A stretch of DNA of 64,000 nt from Pseudomonas taeanensis MS-3 (GCF_000498575.2 NZ_AWSQ01000009.1:186001-250000), one strand, 5' to 3'; counted from the stretch's first letter, positions 46,005-54,750 are shown. The notes: a model not told the origin generated them from the sequence alone. Numbers and translations: made by a program.

Positions 46005-46427
46005 TTATTCGGCTTTGCTCGCCTGTTCGGCCTGCCAGGCCTTGAACGCTTTACGCTCGGCGTGACGCTCTTGCATCTTCTTCAGCTGCTCGTCGAAGGC
46101 CTTTTGCTGTTCGGGTTTGAGCAGAGCGCGTATGGCGCTGTGTTGCTTGTCTCTGGCGGCTTTCAGCTCGTCCTGCATGGCCTTGCGTTCGGCGGCCGGC
46201 AGTTTTTCCAAGTAGCGCTGGGTAATTTCATGGCGGCTTTTCATCTGCTCGCCCATCAGTTTACGGATTTCGCGGTGTTGCTCTTTGCTCAAGTCGAGGT
46301 GTTCGAGCATGCGCGAGTGGTGGCCGCCTGCGTGCTCGCCGCCGTGACGCATGCCGTTTTCGGGCATGGCCATGGCCAGGGTTGGCAGGGTCAATGTCAG
46401 CAGCGCTGCGGTGAGAATCTTACGCAT
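46005..46427 (-). CDS. Spy/CpxP-family periplasmic chaperone
   Basis: The 140-residue protein has a signal peptide (MRKILTAALLTLTLPTLAMA) and a His/Gly-rich start to the mature part. The all-helical LTxxQ-type region includes LDLSKEQHREIRKLMGEQ and LKPEQQKAFDEQLKKMQERH. Such proteins bind unfolded periplasmic proteins, and CpxP damps CpxA. It lies between the CpxR-like and CpxA-like genes. A CpxR-box-like repeat is about 85-100 bases upstream, so Cpx control is likely. Confidence 0.88.
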   Translation of the reverse strand: MRKILTAALLTLTLPTLAMAMPENGMRHGGEHAGGHHSRMLEHLDLSKEQHREIRKLMGEQMKSRHEITQRYLEKLPAAERKAMQDELKAARDKQHSAIRALLKPEQQKAFDEQLKKMQERHAERKAFKAWQAEQASKAE

Positions 46428-46510
46428 GAGGTGTCTCCTTGTCTCGAGGCCGGCCAGTTGCCGGATGTGCCCAGTCTAGGGCGGTCAAGGTCAAGGGCCG
46501 TCAGGCAAGG

Positions 46511-46526
46511 GTAAAGCTTGAGTAAA
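46511..46526. promoter_or_regulatory. CpxR-box-like direct repeat upstream of spy
   Basis: GTAAA-GCTTGA-GTAAA matches the CpxR consensus of two GTAAA half-sites with a short spacer (here 6). A further TTTAC lies at 46544-46548. The site is in the gap between the CpxR-like gene and spy, 84 bases upstream of the spy start. Confidence 0.5.
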
Positions 46527-46558
46527 GCCTGCGTGCGGCGGACTTTACCCATGACCGG

Positions 46559-47236
46559 TCAGGCGCTGTAGTAGTAACCCCGGCTACGCAAAGCCAGGAT
46601 ACGCGGCCGGCCGTCCGGGTGTGGGCCGAGCTTCTTGCGCAGGTTGCTGACATGCATGTCCAGGCTGCGATCATAGAGGGTCAATTTACGGCCCAGTGCC
46701 AGTTGCGCCAGCTCCTGTTTATCCACCGGTTCACCAGGCTGGCGTAGCAGTGCTTCGAGCAGGCGACTTTCGGAAAGGGTGAGGATGACCTCGTGATCGC
46801 CAAGCGTGACTACACCGCGGGCCTGACTGAAGCACAGATCGCCGAGTTGCAGTTGGCTGACGCTTGCTGGCGCTACGCTACGGCGTAATACGGCGCGCAG
46901 GCGAGCGGTCAGCTCACGGGGGTCGCAGGGTTTGGCCAGGTAGTCGTCAGCGCCGAGTTCCAGGCCCAGAATCCGATCGAGCGGCTCGCCACGGGCAGAC
47001 AACATCAATACCGGCAGATCTGGATGATCGTTGCGCAGTCGTTTGAGCAGCTCGAGACCACTGCCGTCAGGCAGCATCACATCGAGCACCACAGCATCGG
47101 GTGACTGTTGGGCGAGGGTGCGGTGGGCGCTTTCGCCATCATGGCAGGCGCTGACCTGAAAGCCTTCCTGGGTCAGCCAGTTAGCCAGCAATTCGCACAG
47201 TTCGACGTCGTCGTCGATTATTAATAAGGAGCTCAT
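46559..47236 (-). CDS. cpxR: CpxR-like OmpR-family response regulator
   Basis: The protein is 225 residues from the ATG at 47236 (MSSLLIIDDDVELCELLANW); a longer frame to 47353 overlaps the upstream gene and is rejected. The receiver domain has acidic DDD near the start, the phospho-acceptor Asp in VVLDVMLPDG and the Lys in YLAKPCDP. The C-terminal OmpR winged helix ends RSLDMHVSNLRKKLGP and RSRGYYYS. It follows the small coiled-coil gene by 7 bases. It should act with the CpxA-like kinase and probably controls spy. Confidence 0.92.
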   Translation of the reverse strand: MSSLLIIDDDVELCELLANWLTQEGFQVSACHDGESAHRTLAQQSPDAVVLDVMLPDGSGLELLKRLRNDHPDLPVLMLSARGEPLDRILGLELGADDYLAKPCDPRELTARLRAVLRRSVAPASVSQLQLGDLCFSQARGVVTLGDHEVILTLSESRLLEALLRQPGEPVDKQELAQLALGRKLTLYDRSLDMHVSNLRKKLGPHPDGRPRILALRSRGYYYSA

Positions 47237-47243
47237 GCTGTTT

Positions 47244-47648
47244 TCAGTTGATCCATTCACGCCGTGAGCGGCGGCGTCCTCGAAGCATGGCGCCGATACA
47301 CACGCCCAGCAGCCCGGCCCCTGCGCCAACGGCGAACCAGGTCTGCTGGTCATTGAGCAGGCGGGCGGGCGCGGTAGCCTGATTTTTTTTCAGTTGCAGC
47401 TTGAGACGCTGGTTTTCCTGACGAAGACGCTGCAGCTGGGCATTCTCGCGCTCGCCATTGTTGCTTTGCAGTTCAGTGCTCAAGGCCTGGCGCTGCTGCT
47501 CGCTGGCCGCCAGGCGCTGCTCCAGAGCATCAATTTGCGCCTGCGCTTCGGTGGTTGCTGCTAAGGGTTGCAGCGAGCTTTCTTCGGCTTGCAGGTAAAG
47601 GGGAAGCAGCAACAGGGTAAGTACCCATGACAGCGGACCTGAACGCAT
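47244..47648 (-). CDS. Small signal-peptide, coiled-coil, membrane-anchored protein
   Basis: The 134-residue protein has a signal-like N-terminus (MRSGPLSWVLTLLLLPLYLQ), a coiled coil (about 35-90, IDALEQRLAASEQQRQALST), one C-terminal transmembrane helix (WFAVGAGAGLLGVCIGAML) and a basic tail. This resembles the C-terminal half of TIGR04211-type envelope proteins without the SH3 domain. I do not recognise a specific family. It is upstream of cpxR by 7 bases and likely co-transcribed, hinting at an envelope-stress role. Confidence 0.75.
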   Translation of the reverse strand: MRSGPLSWVLTLLLLPLYLQAEESSLQPLAATTEAQAQIDALEQRLAASEQQRQALSTELQSNNGERENAQLQRLRQENQRLKLQLKKNQATAPARLLNDQQTWFAVGAGAGLLGVCIGAMLRGRRRSRREWIN

Positions 47649-47711
47649 CGGAACTCCTATTTCCTACCAGTTGTTGTTATTAGGGCAACGTGTGGCTTGC
47701 ATGGGCCGCAG

Positions 47712-47860
47712 TTAACAGGCTGTTGAAAAACTACTGCGCTCGGCTATGCGGCGTTGAAATCAGCCTAAAAATGCTCATGTACAGCTCGCACGCTGCGCTT
47801 TTTTCGGCGGATTTCGCCTTGCCTAGCCTTCGCTCGCTACATTTTTCAACGGCCTGTTAA
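47712..47860. mobile_element. MITE-like element, 149 bp, with 19-bp terminal inverted repeats
   Basis: The ends are TTAACAGGCTGTTGAAAAA and, inverted, TTAACAGGCCGTTGAAAAA: 18 of 19 match. No open frame lies inside. Such CAGGCTGTTGAAAAA ends resemble IS termini, so this looks like a non-autonomous derivative. TTAA at both tips may be the duplicated target. Its right tip supplies the stop codon of the yciI gene. Confidence 0.75.
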
Positions 47861-48156
47861 GGCAGCACCAGCTTGAACGGTTTGACCTGAACCGAAGCGT
47901 AGACCCCTGCGGCACGGTACGGGTCGGCATCAGCCCAGCTTTGGGCGGCGTTGAGCGAGTCGAACTCGGCGACAATCAGGCTGCCGGAGAAGCCCGCCGG
48001 GCCTGGGTCGCTACTGTCCACTGCTGGGTGTGGGCCGGCGAGCACCAAACGGCCCTCAGCTTTCAGTTGTTCCAGTCGGGCGAGGTGGGCAGGACGAGCA
48101 GCCAAGCGGCTTTCCAGGGAGTTTTCGACATCGGTGGCAATAATGGCGTAAAGCAT
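47857..48156 (-). CDS. YciI-family protein
   Basis: The protein is 99 residues from the ATG at 48156 (MLYAIIATDVENSLESRLAA), a YciI-like ferredoxin-fold domain with conserved RPAHLARLEQLKAEGRLVLA and GSLIVAEFDSLNAAQSWADADPY, ending VKPFKLVLP. The fold carries a conserved His-Asp pair and its role is unclear. The stop codon overlaps the inner tip of the MITE-like element, so the insertion may have set or preserved the end. Confidence 0.88.
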   Translation of the reverse strand: MLYAIIATDVENSLESRLAARPAHLARLEQLKAEGRLVLAGPHPAVDSSDPGPAGFSGSLIVAEFDSLNAAQSWADADPYRAAGVYASVQVKPFKLVLP

Positions 48157-48318
48157 CTCAGTCCTTATATAGGCGTCGGTGCGACAGCTAGAGCAAGTGA
48201 AGTTGCTGTGCAGAAAAGCAGTAAAGTCGCGCCAGGTCGAGGAAATGTCTCGTAACCGCAGCGAGAAACCGCATGTGGCGGCATAATAACAAACATAAAT
48301 GACCGAGAAAGCGCTCCT

Positions 48319-49182
48319 ATGACTGTTGATCTGCACTGCCACAGTACCGCTTCAGACGGTGCCCTCGCCCCAGCCGTGGTGGTTGCGCGGGCGCATGAGC
48401 GGGGCGTGCGGTTATTGGCACTGACCGACCACGACACTCTGGAAGGCCTTGATGAAGCTCAAGCAGCGGCCAATGCGCTGGATATGCAGTTGGTCAGCGG
48501 CATCGAACTGTCTTGCACCTGGGGTGGAGCGACTATCCATGTGCTCGGTTATGCCTTCGCCCGGGACGCGCCGGCCTTGTGCCAGGCGATTGCCGAACTG
48601 CATGAAGGGCGCTGGCTACGTGCCGCAGAAATCGGCAAGCGTCTTGAAGCTAAGGGCATGCCGGGTGCTTTGGATGGCGCTCGGGCTATTCAGCAGGAGC
48701 TGGGGGACAGTGGCAATGCCCCGGCCCGCCCGCATTTTGCCGAGTTTCTGGTGCGCGCAGGGCACGTCAAAGACCGCGCCGAAGCGTTTCGCAAGTGGCT
48801 CGGTTCGGGCAAGCTGGGCGACGTAAAGCAGCATTGGCCGACGCTGGAAAGCGCTATAGATACTTTGCAGCAAGCCGGTGCCTGGATCAGTCTGGCGCAC
48901 CCGTGGCAGTACAGCTTTACTCGTAGTAAGCGGCGCAAATTGATCGCGGGGTTCGCCCAGGCCGGCGGGCATGCGTTGGAGGTCGTCAACGGCATGCAGC
49001 CGGCTGAGCAGGTTGGTGGGTTAGCGATTCTGGCGCGCGAATTTGGTCTGCTGGCGAGTGTCGGCAGTGACTTTCATGCACCGGGTGACTGGTCTGAGCT
49101 GGGCATGTACCGTCCGTTGCCGGACGATCTGTCACCCCTTTGGACGCGCTTTCAACATGTCCGACAGTCTACTGCTATCTGA
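48319..49182 (+). CDS. rnm: RNase AM / PHP-domain 5'-3' exonuclease (YciV/TrpH)
   Basis: The 287-residue PHP-domain metalloenzyme has metal-ligand motifs DLHCHSTASDGAL, LTDHDTLEG, the Glu in SGIELSC, LAHPW and the final SDFHAPGD. In E. coli this protein matures 5S rRNA and degrades short RNA 5'-3'. The yciO-like gene follows after 13 bases, as in many Gammaproteobacteria. Confidence 0.92.
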   Translation: MTVDLHCHSTASDGALAPAVVVARAHERGVRLLALTDHDTLEGLDEAQAAANALDMQLVSGIELSCTWGGATIHVLGYAFARDAPALCQAIAELHEGRWLRAAEIGKRLEAKGMPGALDGARAIQQELGDSGNAPARPHFAEFLVRAGHVKDRAEAFRKWLGSGKLGDVKQHWPTLESAIDTLQQAGAWISLAHPWQYSFTRSKRRKLIAGFAQAGGHALEVVNGMQPAEQVGGLAILAREFGLLASVGSDFHAPGDWSELGMYRPLPDDLSPLWTRFQHVRQSTAI

Positions 49183-49195
49183 ACAGGGAGTTAGC

Positions 49196-49822
49196 GTGAG
49201 TCAATTTTTCCAGGTCCACCCGGACAACCCACAGCTGCGCCTGATCAAGCAGGCCGTGGAAATTATCAGGGCCGGTGGCGTGGTGATTTACCCGACCGAT
49301 TCGTCCTATGCACTGGGTTGCCAGATAGGTAATAAGACTGCGCTGGAACGTATCCGCCGTTTACGTCAGTTGGAGGATAAGCACAATTTCACCCTGGTTT
49401 GCCGCGATTTGTCGCAGCTGAGTCTATTTGCCAAGGTCGACACCGGCGCCTTCCGCTTATTGAAGGCCCATACACCTGGGCCTTATACCTTCATTCTCAA
49501 CGCCACTCGCGAAGTGCCGCGGATGTTATTGCACCCCAAGCGCCGCACTATTGGTTTGCGCGTTCCCAGTCACCCGATTGCCCTGGCGTTGCTGGAGGAA
49601 TTGGGCGAGCCGCTGATGAGCGTCACCATGATCCTGCCGGGTGAAGCGCTGCCGATGAGCGATCCCTATGATATGCGGCAAGTACTCGAGCATCAGGTCG
49701 ACCTGATCGTCGATGGTGGTGTCGGTGGCCTGGAGGCCTCCACCGTGGTTGACCTGACTGCGGATGAGCCGCAGGTAGTCCGCGTCGGTTGTGGCGACCC
49801 GGAGCCCTTCGTCGAAGATTGA
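49196..49822 (+). CDS. Sua5/YciO/YrdC-family protein (YciO)
   Basis: The protein is 208 residues from the GTG at 49196 (VSQFFQVHPDNPQLRLIKQA), with GGGAG upstream; an upstream in-frame ATG lies within the preceding gene. It has the YrdC fold with GGVVIYPTDSSYALGC, a Lys/Arg-rich RRLRQLEDKH and TPGPYTFILNATREVPRML. It is related to TsaC, which makes threonylcarbamoyl-AMP; YciO's own role is less settled. It is the second gene of the rnm operon. Confidence 0.9.
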   Translation: MSQFFQVHPDNPQLRLIKQAVEIIRAGGVVIYPTDSSYALGCQIGNKTALERIRRLRQLEDKHNFTLVCRDLSQLSLFAKVDTGAFRLLKAHTPGPYTFILNATREVPRMLLHPKRRTIGLRVPSHPIALALLEELGEPLMSVTMILPGEALPMSDPYDMRQVLEHQVDLIVDGGVGGLEASTVVDLTADEPQVVRVGCGDPEPFVED

Positions 49823-49845
49823 GGGCGCCGAGCGCTGTGTGCCCG

Positions 49846-50202
49846 CTAGAGGATTAGTGCTACCAGGATGGCAACCAGCAGAATGATGACGAAGTCGGTG
49901 CCACTGAGCGCACCGCCTGCCGGTTGGGAGTCGATTCGCTGGGCGAGTGTGGCGGCTTCGGCAGGTGTCAGTGCGTCGACCCGGATGCGCGCCTCGGCTG
50001 CTGGAACATCCATCGCCTGCAGTTTTTTCTCTACGTCGGCGCGATTGAGAAAATCGCGGACTTTGTCGCGGTTGGCCTGAGTGCTCTGCTCGGCGAGTGT
50101 TTCTTGCGTGCCGATGATACCCGCATAAGTCGGGGCGCTCAGAGTGGTGATCAGACAAACTGCCAGCAGGGCGGCAGCGAAGTTTCTGCTAGGAAATTTC
50201 AT
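49846..50202 (-). CDS. PA2779-family small membrane protein
   Basis: The protein is 118 residues from the ATG at 50202 (MKFPSRNFAAALLAVCLITT), with GGGAG upstream. A signal-like N-terminal helix, a charged helical middle (QANRDKVRDFLNRADVEKKL) and the SGTDFVIILLVAILVALIL C-terminal helix match the PA2779 family. Function is unknown. The usual partner, a C39-like peptidase (PA2778 type), is not next to it. It is convergent with yciO and divergent from trpS. Confidence 0.82.
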   Translation of the reverse strand: MKFPSRNFAAALLAVCLITTLSAPTYAGIIGTQETLAEQSTQANRDKVRDFLNRADVEKKLQAMDVPAAEARIRVDALTPAEAATLAQRIDSQPAGGALSGTDFVIILLVAILVALIL

Positions 50203-50412
50203 GAGGTGCTCCCAGAGAGTTGTCGAATAAACCGCGACATTATGTGCAGTGCCCAGCGCAGCGCGGGCGTGAGTCTTATGCTGAAGTGCCGCGTCTGGCT
50301 GCATCAGTATTTTGACTGATAGCGTGCGCGTGCGGTTCCGTCGTGGTTTTCCCCCTGAGGCTTTGCGCATCGTTATACTTGCCGGCCTGTCGATTCGTTT
50401 AGGTAACCTGGT

Positions 50413-51627
50413 TTGAGTCTTGTAGATTCTGAACGCCGCGTGCTCTCCGGCATGCGTCCCAGTGGCCCTTTACACCTGGGCCACTACCACGGCGCGTTAA
50501 AGGACTGGGTCAAGCTGCAGCACAGCTACGAATGCTTTTTCTGCATCGTCGACTGGCATGCGCTGACCGCCGAATACGATGAGGTCGGGCGGATTTCCCA
50601 GCATGTCATGGATATGGCGGTGGATTGGCTGGCTGCCGGGGTCAGCCCGAGCTCGGCAACCTTGTTCATCCAGTCACAAGTGCCGGAGCATGCAGAGTTG
50701 CACGTGCTGTTGTCGATGATTTGTCCGCTGAGTTGGCTGGAGCGGGTGCCGTCGTATAAAGAGCAGCAAGCTCAGTTGCACGGTAAAGACCTTGCGACCT
50801 ACGGTCTTCTCGGTTATCCCCTGTTACAGGCGGCGGATATCCTGCTCTATCGCGCTGGAGTTGTGCCGGTGGGGGCGGATCAGCTGCCGCATATCGAGTT
50901 TGCTCGCGAAGTAGCGCGACGCTTTAACCATCTTTACGGTCGTGAGCCAGATTTCGAAGCTAAGGCCGAGGCGGCAATCCTCAAGCTGGGTAAGAAAACC
51001 GCCACGCTCTACAACAGCTTGCGCACGGCATTCCAGCAGCAGGGCGACGTCGAGGCCCTGGAAACCGCTCGCGCCTTGCTCAAGGATCGACAAAACATCA
51101 CTTTGGGCGACAAAGAGCGCTTGATCGGCTATCTGGACGGTGGTGGCAAAGTGCTGCTGGCCGAACCGCAAGCGCTGCTCTGCGAGTCGCCCAAGCTATT
51201 TGCGCAGGATGGCGGCAAACCGTCCAGGTCCAGCAGTAATACGATTTTTCTGCGTGACAGTGCCGACGAAGTCGAAGAAAAGATCAGACGTATGCCGACC
51301 GACCCCACTCGGATTCACCGCAGTGATCCCGGCGATCCGCTGCATTGCTCGGTATGGCGCATGCATCAGCTGTACTCCAGTGCTGAGACCTGCGATTGGG
51401 TGCTGCAGGGCTGTAAAAGTGCAGGCATTGGTTGCCTGGAGTGTAAGGGGCCTTTGATCGAGGCTGTGCAGCTAGAGCTGAAACCTTTGCAGGTGCGTGC
51501 CGCCGATTACCAGGATAGCCCGGACCTGGTGCGTCGCATCTTTGCCGAGGGCGCCGAGCGCGCGCGTACCGAAGCACGAGAAACCCTGACCGAGGTGCGT
51601 CTGGCCTTGGGTTTGAATTACCGCTGA
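50413..51627 (+). CDS. trpS: Tryptophan--tRNA ligase with degenerate KMSKS motif
   Basis: The protein is 404 residues from a TTG start at 50413. Class I features are the HIGH-equivalent HLGH in PSGPLHLGHYHGALKDW and the Trp/ATP-site ADILLYRAGVVPVGADQLPH. A long insertion (about 185-265) is also seen in some TrpS. The KMSKS loop reads KPSRS at 269-273, unlike the usual KMSKSY. It charges tRNA-Trp if active. It lies directly upstream of scpA. A main trpS elsewhere in the genome would make this a paralogue. The altered motif is the main doubt. Confidence 0.88.
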   Translation: MSLVDSERRVLSGMRPSGPLHLGHYHGALKDWVKLQHSYECFFCIVDWHALTAEYDEVGRISQHVMDMAVDWLAAGVSPSSATLFIQSQVPEHAELHVLLSMICPLSWLERVPSYKEQQAQLHGKDLATYGLLGYPLLQAADILLYRAGVVPVGADQLPHIEFAREVARRFNHLYGREPDFEAKAEAAILKLGKKTATLYNSLRTAFQQQGDVEALETARALLKDRQNITLGDKERLIGYLDGGGKVLLAEPQALLCESPKLFAQDGGKPSRSSSNTIFLRDSADEVEEKIRRMPTDPTRIHRSDPGDPLHCSVWRMHQLYSSAETCDWVLQGCKSAGIGCLECKGPLIEAVQLELKPLQVRAADYQDSPDLVRRIFAEGAERARTEARETLTEVRLALGLNYR

Positions 51628-51640
51628 CGAGAGGCTTAGC

Positions 51641-52468
51641 ATGCACGATTTGCCGCCCAGCGAGGCCGTTGACAATCAGGCAGGTGCTCAGCAAGAGCTG
51701 CCGTTTGCCTTGGTCTATGGTCAGGCGGTTACCGAGATGCCGCTCGACTTGTATATCCCGCCGGATGCGCTGGAGGTGTTTCTCGAAGCTTTCGAAGGAC
51801 CGCTGGACCTGCTGCTCTATTTGATCCGTAAGCAGAATATCGACGTGCTGGACATCCCGGTAGCGGAGATCACCCGGCAGTACATGGGCTATGTCGAATT
51901 GATGCAGTCTGTACGTCTGGAGCTGGCAGCAGAGTACCTGGTGATGGCGGCCATGCTTGCGGAGATCAAGTCGCGCATGCTGCTGCCGCGTTCCAGTGAG
52001 GTTATTGAGGACGAGGAAGACCCGCGTGCCGAGCTGATCCGCCGCTTGCAGGAATACGAGCGCTACAAGGCGGCTGCTGAAGGGATCGACCTGCTGCCTC
52101 GTCTCGGTCGTGAGCACGTCGTCCCGCGTCTGGACGCGCCAGAAGCACGGGCGCGCAAGCTGTTGCCCGCTGTCAGCCTGGAAGAGCTGCTGGTGTCCAT
52201 GGCGGAAGTGTTGCGTCGTGCCGACATGTTTGAAAGCCATCAGATAACCCGCGAGACGCTGTCCACCCGCGAGCGCATGAGTGAGGTGTTGGAGCGTCTT
52301 AAAGGCGGTGCCTTCGTGCCCTTCGCCGAGCTTTTTAGTGTCGATGAGGGGCGTTTGGGGGTAGTGGTGACCTTTATGGCGGTGCTCGAATTGATCAAGG
52401 AATCCCTGGTCGAGCTGGTGCAGAATGAGGCCTTTGCGCCTATCCACGTACGTGCACGAGTCGAGTGA
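51641..52468 (+). CDS. scpA: ScpA segregation and condensation protein
   Basis: The 275-residue kleisin has the N-terminal domain LEAFEGPLDLLLYLIRKQNI, DIPVAEITRQYMGYVELMQS, and the C-terminal winged helix (FAELFSVDEGRLGVVVTFMA). It bridges the SMC heads with ScpB in chromosome condensation. It overlaps scpB by a few bases, and both are expected in one operon with trpS. Confidence 0.94.
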   Translation: MHDLPPSEAVDNQAGAQQELPFALVYGQAVTEMPLDLYIPPDALEVFLEAFEGPLDLLLYLIRKQNIDVLDIPVAEITRQYMGYVELMQSVRLELAAEYLVMAAMLAEIKSRMLLPRSSEVIEDEEDPRAELIRRLQEYERYKAAAEGIDLLPRLGREHVVPRLDAPEARARKLLPAVSLEELLVSMAEVLRRADMFESHQITRETLSTRERMSEVLERLKGGAFVPFAELFSVDEGRLGVVVTFMAVLELIKESLVELVQNEAFAPIHVRARVE

Positions 52469-52470
52469 GC

Positions 52471-53262
52471 ATGAACCTGACTGATCCCCGTGAGCTGGCG
52501 ACTCTGCTCGAAGCCTTTTTGCTGGCTTCCGGCAAGCCGCAATCGCTGGAGCGTTTGTTCGAGTTGTTTGAAGAGGCAGAGCGCCCCGAGTCTGCGGTCT
52601 TCAAAAAAGCCTTGGAGTTGCTGCGCAAGTCCTGTGAAGGGCGCGCCTTCGAACTGAAAGAGGTGGCTTCCGGTTATCGCCTGCAGGTGCGCGAGCGTTT
52701 TTCGCCTTGGGTCGGGCGGTTGTGGGAGGAGCGTCCGCAGCGCTATTCGCGGGCGATGCTGGAAACCCTGGCGTTGATTGCCTACCGTCAGCCGATTACC
52801 CGCGGCGAGATCGAGGATATTCGCGGTGTGGCGGTTAACAGCCATATCGTCAAAACCATGCAAGAGCGTGAGTGGATTCGAGTGGTCGGTTACCGCGATG
52901 TACCAGGCAAGCCGGCGATGTTTGCCACCACCAAAGCCTTCCTCGATCATTTCAATCTGAAAAGCCTTGATGAGCTTCCGCCCTTGGCTGCTTTGCGTGA
53001 GCTGGAGCCCGAGCCCGTACTGGCCTTTGATGAGGATGCGCAAGTACCTGCCAGCCTGCAGGCACGCGCCGATCTGGCGGTTGCCGATGAGCCGGCCACT
53101 GAAGTGCCCGAGGAAACCAGTTTCAGCAGCTTGTTGGCCGAGCTGGACTCGATGGAGCAGGGTTTGAAGATCGATTTCGATGATCTGGCTGAGTCAGGCG
53201 CTGATGTTGAATCCCCTGGACAGGCCATGCCGGAAGTGGACGAAGAAGTGACCCGGGACTGA
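52471..53262 (+). CDS. scpB: ScpB segregation and condensation protein
   Basis: The protein is 263 residues from the ATG at 52471; a GTG at 52465 overlapping the scpA stop is possible. The winged-helix pair includes LEAFLLASGKPQSLERLFEL and RAMLETLALIAYRQPITRGE, then IRGVAVNSHIVKTMQEREWI. The acidic C-terminal tail (about 185-263) is not conserved. ScpB binds ScpA in the SMC complex. Confidence 0.94.
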   Translation: MNLTDPRELATLLEAFLLASGKPQSLERLFELFEEAERPESAVFKKALELLRKSCEGRAFELKEVASGYRLQVRERFSPWVGRLWEERPQRYSRAMLETLALIAYRQPITRGEIEDIRGVAVNSHIVKTMQEREWIRVVGYRDVPGKPAMFATTKAFLDHFNLKSLDELPPLAALRELEPEPVLAFDEDAQVPASLQARADLAVADEPATEVPEETSFSSLLAELDSMEQGLKIDFDDLAESGADVESPGQAMPEVDEEVTRD

Positions 53263-53506
53263 CGAAGGTCGCTTTTTTGAGCGGTATGAGTTCGTGGTAT
53301 TAGGGCTCCCTTCAATTAAAGTCGACCCGCTCGGCGCGAGGCGGCGCCCATCTGCAGGGCTCGCCACCATTCGGCGTAAAAACTGACGGGTGGCTGCCGT
53401 GCAACTAATCTCAGTCCGTGCAGGGAATCGGCGATCCGCGTATGATGCGCGCCCCTTTGACGATCAGTGATCGTCCATCACTAGAGCAACACCGGGAGGT
53501 GCCCAG

Positions 53507-54703
53507 ATGAGTGAGTCCGAAGAATACAGTCCAGCCGGCGAAAAATTGCAGAAGGTTCTGGCCCGGATGGGCCTGGCCTCGCGCCGCGAAGTCGAAGCCT
53601 GGATCGGCTCAGGCCGGGTCAAGGTCAATGGCGCAGTCGCCACCCTTGGCGTGCGTGTGGATCTGCATGATGCCATCGCCATCGATGGTCGCCTGATCAA
53701 GCGCGAAGAGGCAGCGGAAAATGTGCGCCGCGTGCTGATCTACAACAAGCCAGACGGTGAAATCTGCACCCGCGATGATCCAGAAGGTCGTCCTACCGTG
53801 TTCGACCGCCTGCCGCGGCCGAAAGAGGGGCGATGGATCAATATTGGTCGCCTCGACATCAATACCACCGGTCTGTTGATGTTCACCACCGACGGCGAAC
53901 TGGCCAATCGGCTGATGCACCCGTCTTACCAGATGGACCGTGAGTACGCGGTGCGGGTGCGCGGTGAAGTCGATGAGGAGATGATCGAGCGCCTGAAAGC
54001 CGGCGTGATGCTCGAAGACGGCCCGGCCAAGTTTACCGATATCAAGGAAGCGCCCGGCGGCGAAGGCTTCAACCATTGGTACCACTGCGTGGTGATGGAA
54101 GGTCGTAACCGTGAAGTGCGTCGTTTGTGGGAATCCCAGGGCTTGGTGGTCAGCCGTCTGAAGCGCGTACGTTTTGGCCCGGTATTCATCACCTCGGACC
54201 TGACCATGGGCCGCTGGCGTGAAATGAGCCAGCGTGAGGTGGATATCCTCAGTGAGGAAGTCGGCCTCAAACCAGTCGCGATGCCGGCTATGAAGGAAAA
54301 GACCCGCGACAAACTCGACCGTCTGCAGCGTAAGTCGGCCAAGCCGGTTGGGCGTGGTGAGCGTCCGCAGCGGACCTTGCGCCCGGCGCATGGCGGTCCG
54401 CAGGATGGCGAACAGGCCCGCTCGGGGCGAGCGAGTCGTGATGAAAGTGCTGAGCGCCCAGTGCGCACGCCGCGTCCGCCTCGCGCAGGTCAGGGGCGTG
54501 CCGGTGAGGGCAAAGGAACGGCAGTTGCCGAGCGACCGCAGGATATGAATAAGAAGCGTCCTGCCAAGCCGAAGCAGCAGCGCCCGGGTATCGAACTGTC
54601 TGAGCGCCCTGCGCGCAAGCCCGCTTCGACGCCGGTCAAGCGTCGCAGTTCTGCGGAAGGCCAGCGTCCAGGCTCTGGCCGTGGTGACCGTAAGCCGCAG
54701 TAA
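53507..54703 (+). CDS. rluB: RluB: 23S rRNA pseudouridine-2605 synthase
   Basis: The 398-residue protein has an N-terminal S4 domain (KLQKVLARMGLASRREVEAW) and a RsuA/RluB-type synthase domain. The catalytic Asp lies in GRLDINTTGLLMFTTDGELA, and GRNREVRRLWESQGLVVSRL follows. The C-terminal ~130 residues are a basic, low-complexity tail rich in Arg, Pro and Gln. It modifies U2605 of 23S rRNA and follows scpB, as in other Pseudomonas. Confidence 0.95.
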   Translation: MSESEEYSPAGEKLQKVLARMGLASRREVEAWIGSGRVKVNGAVATLGVRVDLHDAIAIDGRLIKREEAAENVRRVLIYNKPDGEICTRDDPEGRPTVFDRLPRPKEGRWINIGRLDINTTGLLMFTTDGELANRLMHPSYQMDREYAVRVRGEVDEEMIERLKAGVMLEDGPAKFTDIKEAPGGEGFNHWYHCVVMEGRNREVRRLWESQGLVVSRLKRVRFGPVFITSDLTMGRWREMSQREVDILSEEVGLKPVAMPAMKEKTRDKLDRLQRKSAKPVGRGERPQRTLRPAHGGPQDGEQARSGRASRDESAERPVRTPRPPRAGQGRAGEGKGTAVAERPQDMNKKRPAKPKQQRPGIELSERPARKPASTPVKRRSSAEGQRPGSGRGDRKPQ

Positions 54704-54750
54704 GCGCAGGAAGGCGGGCTGCTTGGTGGCTTAATAGGCACCGAGACGCA

